From positions 85,193,081 through 85,257,080 of the forward strand of contig CM072514.1 in the NCBI GenBank assembly GCA_036898135.1: 64,000 nt of DNA, read 5' to 3'. This document shows positions 1-12,531 of this stretch, piece by piece. The translations under genes were made by a program, and so were the position numbers. Source of the stretch: Oncomelania hupensis. Lineage: Eukaryota; Mollusca; Gastropoda; Littorinimorpha; Pomatiopsidae. The stretch's first letter is position 1; each line of letters opens with the position of its first letter. The notes under the pieces are model-generated. The model saw only the letters and a list, made by a program, of their open reading frames with translations. It was not told the origin of the DNA and did no database searches.

Positions 1-65
<65 letters not shown>
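1..65. repeat. (TAA)n microsatellite
   Basis: Uninterrupted TAA trinucleotide repeat running off the left edge of the window. Many LINE and SINE tails in this window are AAT/TAA-type, so this may be the tail of an element lying outside. Confidence 0.95.
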
Positions 66-68
<3 letters not shown>

Positions 69-640
69 GGAAATACTAAAAGAAAAAAAAAGAAAATTTA
101 GAGAAAAGAAAAAGAAAGAGAAAACAACGTACCAGTAAACTGTGATGACGATGCACACAAACCGTACAGAGGATCAGTTGCAGGTAGTTTTGTGGTAGAA
201 TTTTGCAAGTGTAGATAGAACTAGCCTGATCACCTCTAAGATGGCTGCAGGCAGGTAGATAAACGTCACCGGACACTAGAAGCATATAGGGGACTTAAGA
301 TGGCTGCTTCTAGATTCTAGGCTTATATAGGCGACTGCCACGTCGGAAGATGTTTAAGGGGTGGGGGGGAGGGAGGAGCAAGATATTTTCGGGGGAGGAG
401 CTAAGTAGAGGGAAGGGACATTATTGATATAATAGTTTTATAAAGGTTATTTGCACATATTCTGCTGACAATATCGTAGTATGTTTTAGAATTCGATAGT
501 GTGTGTGTTTTAATGAAGAAGTGCAACAGAGATTATTTTGTGTTCCAAAGTACCAATCATAGTGTGATTAAATAAATAGCATATAAAACCAGAACACATT
601 TGAGCTCATTCGTAAATTTATTGTCATAATAATATCACAC
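66..640. other. No recognisable feature
   Basis: AT-rich sequence with short random open frames. I recognise no coding, RNA or repeat signature. Confidence 0.5.
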
Positions 641-690
641 CCACACACACACACACACACACCCACACACCTACCCTCACACACAGAGAA
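641..690. repeat. (CA)n microsatellite
   Basis: Imperfect CA dinucleotide run with a few CC interruptions. Confidence 0.85.
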
Positions 691-728
691 GCACTTTACA
701 TATATGCACGCAGACATCCCACCTGATT

Positions 729-897
729 TTGTTTCATCAAGTGATATATACTATAAAGGGATGGATTTTGGCCACTCCCCTGCCACACGATCCGTTTTAA
801 CATTCACAGTGAGTGTTTCATCAAGTGATAGATACTGTAAAGGGATGGATATTGGCCACTCCCCTGCCACAGATCCGTTTAACATTCACAGTGAGTG
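729..897 (+). repeat. Two-copy tandem repeat of about 83 bp
   Basis: The block starting tttcatcaagtgatatatac occurs twice in a row, the second time with small changes. Each block ends in atccgttttaacattcacag or a close variant. The reverse complement of that end matches the start of the 42-bp minisatellite at 11389-11702, so both belong to one dispersed family. A degenerate piece of the same sequence lies near 33770. Confidence 0.75.
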
Positions 898-904
898 TTG
901 ACCA

Positions 905-1015
905 TTAAAAATTATGCTTACTAAAATAAAAATTCTGCTTAACAAAATAAAAAATTATGCTTACCAAAATAAAAATCATGCTTACCAAATAAAAAATTAT
1001 GCTTACCAAAATAAA
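905..1015 (+). repeat. Short AT-rich tandem repeat
   Basis: About five imperfect copies of a roughly 23-bp motif containing atgcttaccaaaataaa. Confidence 0.75.
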
Positions 1016-1089
1016 GACAAACAAACAAAAAACTCAAAGCAAGACGATATGCTAAACTGATAACAGTCCGCAAGGAATGTAACTGTAAC

Positions 1090-1455
1090 GTATGATTAGG
1101 CGCTGGTCAATATACGATATGACTCAAGCTGCCTAAGGCGTTGGCCAATATAGGATATGACTCAAGGTGCCTAAGGCGCTGGCCAATATAGGCTATGACT
1201 CAAGCTGCCTAAGGCGCTGGCAATAATTATAGGACATGACTCAAGCTGCCTAAGGCTCTGGCCAATATAGGCTATGACTCAAGCTGCCTAAGGCGCTGGC
1301 TAATATAGGATATAACTCAAGCTGCCCAAACCCAGGGTGCCAACTTGTTGCCTTATGTGCATCGTCGGACGCTCCAGACTACTGAGCAGTCTTGGGCGAA
1401 CGAGAGGGAATGGGATCTAGTGCTTCCTGTGGGGAGAGGTGGAGGTGCATGAGAG
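1090..1455 (-). mobile_element. SINE-1 relic with internal 38-bp tandem array
   Basis: On the minus strand this matches the 3' half of the SINE seen complete at 53031-53457. The shared landmarks are the ggcgctggccaatatagg box, the cgccc/tgcgc stretch, and the cactcaccc end. The box nearest the 3' end is repeated about six times with a 38-bp period (roughly 1098-1327). The expansion is confined to this one copy. The tRNA-like head is missing. Confidence 0.7.
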
Positions 1456-2295
1456 GGGGGGGGGGAGTGTTTTTGTAACTAACACTCACCCATCTATCTA
1501 ATGGCTTCTTCCAGTTTTTTCATCTTCTTCTTCTTTTGGAGTTGAGCAGCCACAATCAATACATTGATTCATTTGCTGCTGTAGGTTGTTACTAGGGAGT
1601 GGCCGTGTTTTGCATGGTGTGGTGAAAAAACAACAAAGAAACAAAACAAAAACAAAATAAAAACACCGCACACTCTGGAATAAATAATATGAAGCCACTT
1701 GCTGTATGCACAACTAATATGTGGAGCTGATGGACAGCCACTGCATGCCGAGGCCACAGTCTTATGCTGTGCAAGGCCCATAAGTGGCTGCAGCAGCAAG
1801 GGACATTTAAAAAATGACGTCACCTAACAGATGACATTGACATTGAAAGAAGGAGAGGTGGGGGTTGGGGATGGGGGGCGGATGAGAGTTGAGACGGAGT
1901 GGCTGTGTGGTTTAAATGCCACGTGACAGCAGGTTGCTGTCCGAGAGGTCAGGAGCGTTGGCTTCTTCGGCGGAGAGGTCGTTCCAGTCCCTGATGGGGC
2001 TGAGTGGTGTTGTGCCGCTGCAGCACTGAATAGCTCAGTATGCTGCAGTCCATGCGGACAACATAGCTTAGGACAGCCGAGGTTTACGGTGGTCGCCCTG
2101 CCCTCGTCCCTACGCAGCGTTCGGACAATCATTCAATAAAGTCGTCAACATCGGTGCGAAACCTGCAAGAATTTATTTTATTTTATTTTTTTTTACTTTA
2201 TTGTCCCTTTTTCATAGGGAAATTCTGGGCCGCCTACCCTGGAGAAAGGGTAGTCGCAGCCTGTAGCGCGCCCAAACCCAACCTAACATTTGTTG
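1456..2295. other. No recognisable feature
   Basis: Mixed-composition sequence. Open frames of 60-100 codons occur on both strands but overlap and show no family motif. I see nothing to annotate. Confidence 0.5.
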
Positions 2296-2620
2296 TGATT
2301 TTGAAATTTTGGTTTGAAAGATGGTTTTGTTGTTGTTGTTTGTGGTGGTGGTGATGATAATGATTATGGTGATGATTAGGAGGAGGAGGAAGAGGGTGGT
2401 AATGATAATGATAAGTGTGGAAACAGAAAAACGTGGGAGGTAGGGGAGGATGGGATCAGGAGGAGGAGGAGGGAGAGAGGCAGAGCGAGAGAGAGAGCAA
2501 GAGAGGGGGAGAGCGAGAGAGAGAAAATGAGAGAGAGAGAGCGAGCAAGAGAGAGAGCGAGAAAGAGAGGGAGAGGGAGCACAAAAAAAGAGATAGAGAG
2601 AGAGAGTCTGAATATGACGT
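2296..2620. repeat. GT/GGA/GA low-complexity tract
   Basis: TTG, GGT, GAT, GGA and then GA-rich simple sequence. The open frames over it encode only arginine/glutamate or serine/leucine runs. Confidence 0.9.
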
Positions 2621-3137
2621 TTAGAAAGAACATTGATTTGAAGTCCAATCGATATTCATTACTAGGAATGCGTTGATTAGTTTGTAGTTGGTTGCGTGCA
2701 GACACGCTAGTGTTGTCGCTGTGGCCAATGATTTGACTGATTGATTATTAATTGATTGATTGATTTGCGTTATGTATATGTTAGTTTTATGATAATTAGA
2801 CCTGTTTATCAAACGGAGGTTGATATAATTAAGCGTGGCCAAATGTAGGGTTTACCGTCAATTTTCCGGAACTGATCGGAAAGTTGCACACCTTTTTCAA
2901 CAGGGAAAATCCGAAATTCTGGGGGTCGTATTAGGAGCATGTACGTTGATTCGCGCATCGTTTTGCGCATTCATAATTGTATTATTACGAAAAGATACGG
3001 ACTAAAATTTTAAGACAAATTTTGATATTTAGCATTAGGATTACAGTTAGTTAGAATTTGGATGAGGATTAGGTTTAGAGTTATGGCTAGTGTTAGGTTT
3101 AACTGTAATCGTAGGCCAAGACTAAACTTATTTTCAT
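2621..3137. other. No gene; degenerate TTAGG-like stretch at 3035-3110
   Basis: Mostly unassigned. Positions 3035-3110 repeat variants of ttaggatt, ttagttag and ttaggttt, reminiscent of decayed interstitial telomere-like sequence. The match is weak. Confidence 0.4.
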
Positions 3138-4610
<1,473 letters not shown>

Positions 4611-4756
4611 TTAAAATAAAATAAATATATTTTTTTTAAATATAATAATCCTATTTCACCCTATGAGTACCAATCCTTTATTATTTTACAGTTTCTTCAA
4701 ACAAACCTTGCTAGAGCTCACTATGGTAATCCGTATAGTCTACACAAACCTCGTTA

Positions 4757-5460
4757 TTGATTGATTGATTGATTGTTACTTTAGGTCCAGCGGACTCTTC
4801 CGAGCCAAATCAGGACCGGACAACCCCCGATCCGCATAAAAGATCTGCTGAAACAACCCTAGTGGGAAAATTGAATGCCCTCCACCGGCCAGTCACTTTA
4901 CAATAAAGACATCCCACGCAGGGGACGGCTGAGGCTTTACCCCAACTACTCGAACCCCCGGTTACAAAAACAAAATAGAATACAAACATCATTATAAATC
5001 ATCAACAAAACACATACATATAAAATGCCTATATTGCTAACTAATACAATCATAGGAAGCCCTAGTGACCACCCGACAGAAAGCGTCCAACACTCCCAAG
5101 CTGATCCAACAGACCTCATACACAAACAAGGAGTCTTGTCCAGGAAGAGTTTTCAAGAAAAAAGATAGGTCATTGATCTAGCGAAGAAGAAGATAGTATA
5201 GCAGAGTGATAGGACAGAGCAGGAATGGGAAAGAGTAAATGAGGAAGACAGCGACAGTGGGAATTTCAAGCACTAAATTTCCATAAAGTGGGGATACTAT
5301 TTATACTGAAAACCCCCGGCACTCCAACGGGGGTACTGTTGCCGCAGTGAATCTGTCTTGCCTACAAAGGAAAGACAGGTTTTCAACTGTGGCTTTCACT
5401 TTTCCCTTTATAGGTTTGAACAATCTACAGTGGTAAGATTGCTCATGACCCCAAGGGGGA
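4757..5460 (-). mobile_element. 704-bp non-coding retroposon, longest copy
   Basis: The insert is flanked by a perfect 13-bp target duplication acaaacctcgtta at 4744-4756 and 5461-5473. On its minus strand it ends in an (ATTG-type) tail, so it was copied through RNA and oriented minus. Related copies lie at 15724-16303 and 32585-33161, with a 3' scrap at 11998-12040. It contains tataaatagta about 140 bp from its 5' end and no open frame. I do not recognise the family. It has no obvious tRNA, 5S or 7SL head. It sits between ORF1 and the endonuclease of the inverted LINE, so it is younger than that LINE. Confidence 0.85.
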
Positions 5461-5473
5461 ACAAACCTCGTTA

Positions 5474-6005
5474 GAGCTCAGAAGTTATTATATAGTCTAT
5501 GTAGACAAAATATCTCACTATTGCTGAATATGTCAAAGCAAACAAGTACTTGAAAAAGAAAATAAGAAATGTATTTAAGAAAATTCAAAGAAATTAATAA
5601 TCAACTAATTCAAAAATAAAATATCGACAGGATCCCAAAGAATTCAAAATGTGTATTATAATTTATAGGAATGAATGAATGTCACAAAGTGTATTTTGCA
5701 TTTGGAATAATGATATACACTGTAAATGACTAAATTCAAACTCCACTTGAGCTCAGAAAAACAGTGGAATAGATATAGGTATTTGTCACCAAGAAGTGTA
5801 CAAGCAATTTGATAATAATGTTGAGCGCACTGCAATATTCCAAGTAGTACAATAAAGCTGATAGCAAAGTAGCACTGAAACTAAATAACACAGAAACTAT
5901 TCTAATAAAACGTTGTGCTCTGGCATCACTGGGATTAAATAGCTGTCTAGTTTCCAACATTAAAGCGAGAAAAGAAACTGAACAGAACTTTTCTTTCCTG
6001 GTCAT
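5474..6005. other. LINE interior without clear coding
   Basis: Lies between the ORF1 remnant and the endonuclease of the inverted LINE. AT-rich, with no conserved motif seen; probably decayed ORF1/ORF2 junction sequence. Confidence 0.4.
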
Positions 6006-6718
6006 TTAAAGGGGTAGACTGAATTTGGCGAGTAAGGTCCAAAGGTTTGTCTGACTGTGGACGCTGCTGATGACTGATGAACGAGGGCTGTTGCTGAAGA
6101 CCAAGGCGATTAGCGTGTGCTGGCCTTGGGCTCTTTTCATGAGTCTGCAGCTTTTGTAAATGTCTTTGGTTAAAGAGAGCTGGGTCACGTAAGTTGTGAT
6201 CGCGTTGATATGACCCCTTGAGGATTGAAGAATACAGGGGACGACTTGTTTCGGTTTGTATGGGATCTCGACTTCGTCCATGAGCAGGTGGAGACTGAAC
6301 AATGGTTGTAGAATTATTGGATCCACGATACTGTGTTTTTTTAAGTACATCTGCTCATGAGGACGATTGGAAATCTGAATCTTGGATGGCATAACATCGG
6401 CGGTTTTGGAATAGGACCTTTTGATATTGATAGCCAGACCACTGGTACCTCGAGTGTTGGGGTGAATCTGGTCCCTGAACCACCCTGTCTTCACCTTGCC
6501 AAAGGAGGTATAGAACGAACAGTCATTGTCCACGACGTCAACTCCATCAAATTCTGTACATACGTTCCGCATGCAGTGGTTTGATTCATCAATGCACTCG
6601 TTGATGTGAGCATAGCCGTTACGCTGTGGGAGGATAGTGGACAGAAGTATTCTTGCCTTTGGGAAGTTCCTCCGGCACTGAGACACTATCATTCGCCAGG
6701 TTTTGTTGCCTAAAACGT
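6006..6718 (-). pseudogene. LINE ORF1 fragment with SGNH/GDSL-type esterase domain
   Basis: Read on the minus strand from the inversion junction. The frame shows FPKARILLSTILPQRN (a typical SGNH strand and turn) and then RDQIHPNTRGTSGLA, the Asp-x-x-His block that supplies the last catalytic residues of SGNH hydrolases. Esterase-like ORF1 domains are known in CR1/L2-type LINEs. The N-terminal Gly-Asp-Ser block is missing because the fragment starts at the junction. Residues beyond about 110 have no recognisable homology and may be decayed or out of frame. The neighbouring endonuclease is in the same orientation, consistent with one original LINE. Confidence 0.6.
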
Positions 6719-6732
6719 GGCCACGTTTGCAG

Positions 6733-7925
6733 TCGTTTGCAGTGTTTAGACCTAAACACTCTTGTCAAACAGCACTCGCCCATATCTGTGATGTTTGGCT
6801 TGATGCTATAAACAAGCAAGGCATTGTAGGGGCAGTTTTTCTTTACCTTAAAAAGGCATTTGACCTAGTTAACCATAACATCTTAATAAATAAGTTAACA
6901 TTCTATTTCCAAAATTCTGCATCTGTATTATTTTTTAAATCATATCAAACAGGCACCAATCAGTATACACTAATGGTTCATTTTCGTCTTCTGGTGATAT
7001 AACTTGTGGAGTTCCTCAAGGATCGATCCTTGGTCCTATTTTATTCTGTATCTTTATCAATGACATGCCCCTTTTTCTCACACAAAATGTTAATCTTGAA
7101 CTATTTGCTGATGATTCATCCCTCCATACTCATAATACAAATTTACAGAAGGTGGAGCAAAGTCTTCAAATAAGCATAAATGAAATTGATAACTGGTGTT
7201 GCATCAATAGAATGAAATTAAATCCTAATAAAAGCAAAAGTATGCTTCTCACTACACGACAAAAACGCCAAAATGGATCTTTTCCCCTTAATCTAAACTT
7301 AGGGTCGTACAGTATTGAGCAAGTTCATGAACATAAAATGCTAGGCATAATCATCGATGATGATTTTAGCTGGCAGTCACCGTTAATCATATCTGTAAAA
7401 AAAAATTCTAAAATCCTTTTCCTCCTAAATAAACTTATACATTTTGTTACGGCTGATGCATTACAATCTTTTTTCTATGCCCACTGTATGTCTCATTTTA
7501 ATTATGCATCGATTATTTGGTGTAATGCCAGTGATGCTCAAATTAAACATCTAAATAGTCTTCATAAAAGAGCAATCAAGATACTTTATAAATCTTATAA
7601 TATAAATACAGATGTTACAACCATTGAGAAATATCAAGAACTCCGAATATTACCACTTCAAAAACAATTTATATTTAATACAGCTATCCTTATGCTCAAA
7701 ATCACACATGGAGAAACACCTGCATATATTGATACATTTTTTATTAAACCAGTTGATGGGCATAGACTGTATAATTATAAACTACCCCTCCCTCGCATTG
7801 ATTTATACAAAAATAGCCTATCGTTTAATGGAGCTAGTGTATGGAACTCTCTCCCTCTGGAGTGTAAACATTGCGTCACACTGTTTTCTTTCAAATGTAA
7901 ATTATGTAGGCATCTGCGAAATTAA
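6733..7925 (+). pseudogene. LINE reverse transcriptase and C-terminal domain
   Basis: Three plus-strand reading blocks carry RT motifs in order: FRPKHSCQTALA and KKAFDLVNHNIL (6745-6885), GVPQGSILGPILF in another frame (7010-7045), and FADDSSLHT (7100-7126, the catalytic YADD-type box). A long C-terminal region follows with WCCINRMKLNPNKSK, LGIIIDDDFSW and SLPLECK. At least two frame changes separate the blocks (near 6930-7002 and 7045-7065), so it is not functional. The C-terminus resembles the fragment at 61723-62037. This is the 3' half of the element whose endonuclease is inverted at 3485-4610. Confidence 0.85.
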
Positions 7926-7984
7926 TTATAAAAGTGATGTATAATAACATATATGACAACACAGTCATTCATGTAATTATTAAC

Positions 7985-7989
<5 letters not shown>

Positions 7990-8051
<62 letters not shown>

Positions 8052-8052
8052 T
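7990..8052. repeat. (ATT)n microsatellite
   Basis: About 20 ATT units inside the LINE 3' UTR. Confidence 0.95.
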
Positions 8053-8281
8053 AAGGGTGAAGGATATGGGGAGGAAGGATGGTTGCCTAAAATTGTTTAA
8101 AGATAATGATGATGTTGGTGTGATTGTGTGTGCATGTGCGTGTGTGAGTGATGTGATTTCCAAGTTAAAGTTATAGGTTAATTATTATTTTGTTTATTTC
8201 TTAAGGGACAGCTTGGAAGATTAAACTGTATCATTAGTCTAAAATCTTTATCCCTAATAAAAACGTTTCAAAGTTTCAAAG

Positions 8282-8328
8282 TTTTTCTCTCTCTCTCTCT
8301 CTCAATATTATTTTTATGCAAAAATAAT

Positions 8329-8380
<52 letters not shown>
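8282..8380. repeat. Centre of long palindrome
   Basis: A CT run (8285-8304), then aatattatttttatgc and its complement aaaaataatatt, then a GA run to 8380. The whole forms a hairpin with perfect arms. It was the centre of the palindrome 3138-8555 before the LINE entered the left CT arm. Confidence 0.85.
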
Positions 8381-8381
<1 letters not shown>

Positions 8382-8555
8382 TTCACAGAATGCGAAGTGA
8401 CAGAGGTAGTTTTTCTGGAGATAGTAAAAAATGGGAGATTTTAGAACAATTACTGTGACGTCATTTGTGTCTTGTTAGGCTACGTCAGGTTTGTTCATCT
8501 TTCATGCGAATGTTTAGAACTATAAAGAGAGGGTTAAAATACCGAAATTCTGCTG
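8378..8555 (+). repeat. Right arm of long inverted repeat
   Basis: Reverse complement of 3138-3313 with a handful of differences. It ends exactly where the next LINE fragment begins. Confidence 0.85.
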
Positions 8556-9905
8556 GTGTATAAAACAGTGTTATCTTGTGTACGTACTGGAGACAAGCTT
8601 ACAGATTTTTTTGATTGTCCAGTGGGCCTGAGACAAGGTTGCATTTTGAGCCCAGAAATTTTTTCCTTGTTTATTAATGAAGTAGCAACAACTGTGAGCA
8701 GTGACGGTATGCATGGCATTCAGTTATTACCTAACTTGATAGATCTCTTCTGGTTATTATTTGCTGACGATATTGTGCTGATGTCAATCACTCCAAGAGG
8801 GTTACAGAACCAGATAATATTCTAAATGATGCATGCAAAAGGTTGTATTTAAACATTAATATAGACAAGACTAAAGTAATAGTTTTTCGTAAAGGAGGAT
8901 TCTTAGGGAAATCTGAAAAATGGCATATCGATGGAAATTATTTAGAGGTAGTCAACGAATATAACTATCTTGGTTTTGTCTTTACCACAAAGATGAGTAT
9001 TAACAAAGGTGTGAATGCCTTAGCAGTGAAGGGCAGGCGGGCTTGTTTTGAATGCGTAAGGAACATTTCAAAGCTAAAAGAAATATCCAAAACATGCTAT
9101 TTTAAAATATTTGACGCACAAGTACAACCAATTTTGCTCTATGTGTCAGAGTTGTGGGGTTTAAACAGGCTAGAAAATATCGAGAGGGTGCATACCTTGG
9201 CTTGCAAAAGATTTCTCAACGTACCCATAGGAGTACCCAACAAGTTTATGTATGGAGAGACCGGACGCTTCCCACTGTATGTTAACAGTGGTGTAAGGTG
9301 CATAAAATATTGGCTAAAGCTTCTAAAATTAAATTCAGAGAGGTTACCCAAGCAAGCATACCAGATGCTAATTAATTTAGATGATAGGGGAAAATCATGC
9401 TGGGTAACTAAAGTTAAAAACATCTTATTTTCTCTTGGTTTCGCTTATGCTTGGGCACAACAGCGTTGGGTGCGAAAATACTTTTGTTAGCCTAGTGAAA
9501 CAGAGAATGAAAGATACCTTTATACAAGAATGGGATAGCTCTGTTTCGTCGAAAAAAGCTTATAGGAATTATAGAATGTTTAAAAAAAGTTTTTCAGACT
9601 GAAGATTATCCTGATTTTATGCATATAAAATGTTTTTGAGATTGTTTAATTAAGCTCAGGCTTGGTGTTCTACCTTTGAAGGCCTAATTTTTTAGAGTAA
9701 TGTTTAACGAAGCAGAAGGAAATGCATTGTGTACATACTGCAATGTTGTGGAAAGCGAAGATAATTTTATTTCTGATTGTTCTCTGTATGATGACTTAAG
9801 AGCAAAGTATCTGACGTTTTTTGTCCAGTTTTATCAACATGTTTTGCAGAGAGGATAAAAATTTTGTAGGTGGCGATTAAGCCTTTTCGTTTTTCATGCT
9901 CTAAA
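8556..9905 (+). pseudogene. Nimb/I-like LINE ORF2 fragment (RT to C-terminal)
   Basis: The 5'-truncated frame starts inside the RT fingers with VGLRQGCILSPEIFSLF (~8620-8670). It continues through FADDIVLM (8761-8784), breaks frame near 8825, then resumes with NINIDKTKVIVFRKGG, EYNYLGFVFTT and PILLYVSELWGL. The C-terminal block in shifted frames (9590-9830) contains LRLGVLPLKA and CTYCNVVESEDNFISDC, the zinc-finger-like Cys-x2-Cys end of this LINE type. At least three frame breaks and in-frame stops make it non-functional. The clade assignment rests on overall resemblance only. Confidence 0.75.
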
Positions 9906-10104
9906 GTTACGAACTTGTATTTATTTATTTGAGTTGTATTTAATATTATTTATTTATTTGAGTTGTATTTAATAGTAATTGTTAAAGCCCCAAAGGCAAG
10001 ATCTAAAAAACGCATCCAGCGCTTACTCTTTTACCCTTGCAAAATAAAATTGTTATCTTTTCTAATCTTATTTTATCTTATCTTATCTTATCTTATCTTA
10101 TCTC
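9906..10104 (+). mobile_element. 3' UTR and (TTATC)n tail of the preceding LINE
   Basis: A block of about 38 bp containing atttatttgagttgtattta is duplicated near 9918-9975. The region ends in aataaaattgttatc followed by seven or so TTATC units (10066-10102), a LINE-type tandem tail. Confidence 0.65.
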
Positions 10105-10195
10105 CCCCTCTGTCTCTCTCTCCCCCTCTGTCTCTCTCCCCCTCAGTCTCTCTTTCCCTCTCTCTATCTCAACTCTCTCTCCTCCCCCTCCTTTC
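10105..10195. repeat. CT/CCCCTCT low-complexity tract
   Basis: Pyrimidine-rich imperfect repeats with no coding signal. Confidence 0.9.
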
Positions 10196-10202
10196 TATAA
10201 GA

Positions 10203-10372
10203 AAGACTGAACATTGATGTTTAACGTCCATTCCATCCATTGACGATATGGCAGACGGAGATATACCCTCCATGAAAGAAGAGATAAGGACCTAAGTCAA
10301 CACTGAACCACATGAGCAATCATATTGCTGAGATGGACAGTGAAAATTGGCCACTTTTATCTTGCGCACCTA
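10203..10372 (-). mobile_element. SINE-2, 5'-truncated copy
   Basis: On the minus strand it matches SINE-2 at 11745-11982. Shared segments are tggccaatttt(c)actgt, gtgttgacttaggtcc, and the end gacgttaaacatcaatgttc. The tRNA-like head is missing. Confidence 0.75.
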
Positions 10373-10439
10373 ACCTTAGCTGCTTCTTTGTTTGTTGGTG
10401 TTGTTGAATATAATTACGAACTTTTGTTCGAGAGGTTGA

Positions 10440-10795
10440 AACCAAGGCAAAGGCATTGTGCCATATACGAGGTCATAACCAAGGGACAAAGGTTCATGTT
10501 CGCGACCAGGACAAAAACCTTTCACTCCAGCCACTATGACACATAACCTGGGCACAGGTCGCACGTCATTCGCGAGTTCGTACCACGAGGTGACATTAAA
10601 CCTGGGTGAAGAGTCTTGACATTCTTAAGGTAATGACCTCGTTTAAGTCTTTAGGTCATCACCCGGGCAAAAGACGCAAGACTATTTCACGTCATTCGCG
10701 AGGTCGTAACCAGGACAAAGGTTTGAACCTATTAGTGAGGTTGTAACCTGGGTGAAGACCACGCTTCAATCAAAGTCCTAACTTGGTGAAAAAGC
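10440..10795 (+). repeat. Degenerate dispersed ~35-bp repeat
   Basis: Variants of cgtcattcgcgaggtcgtaa followed by ccaggacaaaggt recur about eight times with uneven spacing. The same motif recurs at 12635-12780. No coding potential is seen. Confidence 0.6.
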
Positions 10796-11096
10796 TGTGT
10801 TTGTGAGATTATTACTATCAATCCATACTTAGGATGGACATCATTATGGTATGATTGTGGGTACAAAAAACATTAACATAACATAAAGTCTGATTGGTTA
10901 ACAAAAAAATAAAAGTTTAAAAGGTCCAAGTTGAAGAATGTTTGTATTTTTTGGCAAAAAAAAACATTTCTCCTAATATTTGACGTTTTTGTTTTTACAT
11001 TAAAAAATGATAAAGTGGGCTTTATTTGCTCAAACCAACAGCCAAAGTTTGAATTCTCCATGTCTGTTCTGACAGGGGTTGATTTCCTCTAAGTTG
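10796..11096. other. No recognisable feature
   Basis: AT-rich sequence with nothing identifiable. Confidence 0.5.
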
Positions 11097-11284
11097 AACG
11101 GCACATCAATACGGTAAAAGACCGTCTAGTAGACATTGTTAGTGCTACAGCGGTAGAGCGGCACATCAATACGGTAAAATACCGTCTAGAAGATATTGTT
11201 AGAGCTAGAGCGGTAGAGCGGCACATCAATACGGTAAAAGTCCGTCTAGTAGACATTGTTAGTGCTAGAGCGGTAGAGCGGCCG
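11097..11284 (+). repeat. 60-bp minisatellite, about three copies
   Basis: The unit begins cggcacatcaatacggtaaa and repeats with an exact 60-bp period at 11099, 11159 and 11219. Few differences separate the copies. The 60-bp period keeps reading frames open; this is not evidence of coding. Confidence 0.95.
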
Positions 11285-11388
11285 CACCTATTAATAACCA
11301 CAAGAACTATTTATTGATTACAAAAACAACAACTTTACATTGGAATGAGATTTTTGTTGTTGTTTTGTTAAAAACGTTTTTCAGTGAG

Positions 11389-11702
11389 GCAACACTCACT
11401 GTGCATGTTAAAGGGATCTGTGGCAGGGAGGTGGTCACAATGGGTCATTTTAAAGGGATCTGTGGCGGGGAGGTGGTCAAACTGGGTCATTTTAAAGGGA
11501 TCTGTGGCGGGTAGGTGGTCACAATGGATCATTTTAAAGGGATCTGTGGCAGGGAGGTGGTCACAATGGATCATTTTAAAGGCATCTGTGGCAGGGAGGT
11601 GGTCACAATGGGTCATTTTAAAAGGATCTGTTGCGGGGAGGTGGTCACAATGGGTCATTTTAAAGGGATCTTTCACGGGGACGTGTCAAAATGGGTCATT
11701 TT
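11389..11702 (+). repeat. 42-bp minisatellite, about seven copies
   Basis: The unit aaagggatctgtggcaggga plus ggtggtcacaatgggtcatt repeats with a 42-bp period. The array starts with caacactcactgtgcatgtt, which ties it to the inverted-orientation repeat at 729-897. Confidence 0.95.
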
Positions 11703-11744
11703 ACAGTAGCTTTCACGTGAGGAAACCAAAGCAGTTTGGATTTG

Positions 11745-11982
11745 TCCCACAGCCGTAGGCTCAGTGGGAGAGCCTTTCGCCTGGCACACCTGTTGACCCA
11801 GGTTCCTCTTCCGTGCAGGACAAGAAAAAATGTGGCCAATTTCACTGTCAGTATTTGCAGTATGATTGCTCTGGCGGTTTAGTGTTGATTTAGGTCCCTA
11901 CCCTCTCTATCCTGGGATGGTTATCCCTGTCTGCCATATCGCCAATGGTGGGTGTAGACGTTAAACCTCAATGTTCATTCAT
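11745..11982 (+). mobile_element. SINE-2, tRNA-derived, near full length
   Basis: The head taggctcagtgggagagc is a good tRNA box A. The box B region near aggttcctcttcc is degenerate. The body matches 10203-10372 (opposite strand). The element ends in gacgttaaacctcaatgttc followed by attcat, an RTE-LINE-like SINE tail. Confidence 0.75.
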
Positions 11983-11997
11983 GTGTGTGTGCGTGTA

Positions 11998-12040
11998 GAT
12001 TCCGCTGGACCTAAACCATTAACCATGTCATGTAATGTGT
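11998..12040 (+). mobile_element. 3' scrap of the 704-bp retroposon family
   Basis: Only the last ~40 bp remain: ttccgctggacctaaaccat, then catgtcatgtaatg. Truncation from the 5' side is typical of LINE-style retroposition and supports an RNA-copied origin for the family. Confidence 0.65.
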
Positions 12041-12440
12041 GTGTGTGGATATTGCTTTCTTTCTTACTCATGATCAGATGCGTGTGAACCAAAAACGAAT
12101 TATTTATTTTGCTTTTGAGTCTCACTTGTGACGAACGGCACTTTAGAATATACTTATTATCCGTTGGTGATAACGCGTTTACGACCACTCAGTTACGTGG
12201 CTAAAATTTCTGTGCTAGGTGTCAAAACTTAAGTCTTGCATTATATAATACATGCTAGACTAGCATCGTCGATGAGTATTTTCAGTTGTTTTGTTATTCC
12301 TTTTTTTGTTTTACTCTACCAGATTATAACTCACTTTTTCAACACAATTATAAATGTGTACATTATAGTCCAGAATGCCTTGCCCGCATCCTTTCCCAAA
12401 AGGGGCATCACGATATTATTCTAAATTATTTTATTACATT
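12041..12440. other. No recognisable feature
   Basis: AT-rich with no family match. Short frames on the plus strand look random. Confidence 0.5.
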
Positions 12441-12482
12441 TGTTGTTGTTGCTATTATTGTAGCAGCAGTTGTTGTTGTCAT

Positions 12483-12531
<49 letters not shown>

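Noticed and set aside
3035..3110. Interstitial telomere repeat
   Set aside because: The TTAGG-like motifs are too degenerate and irregular to support the call.
11089..11758. Repetitive secreted or structural protein across the 60-bp and 42-bp minisatellites
   Set aside because: Both periods are multiples of three, which keeps all frames open automatically; frames are open on both strands and no flanking coding sequence exists.
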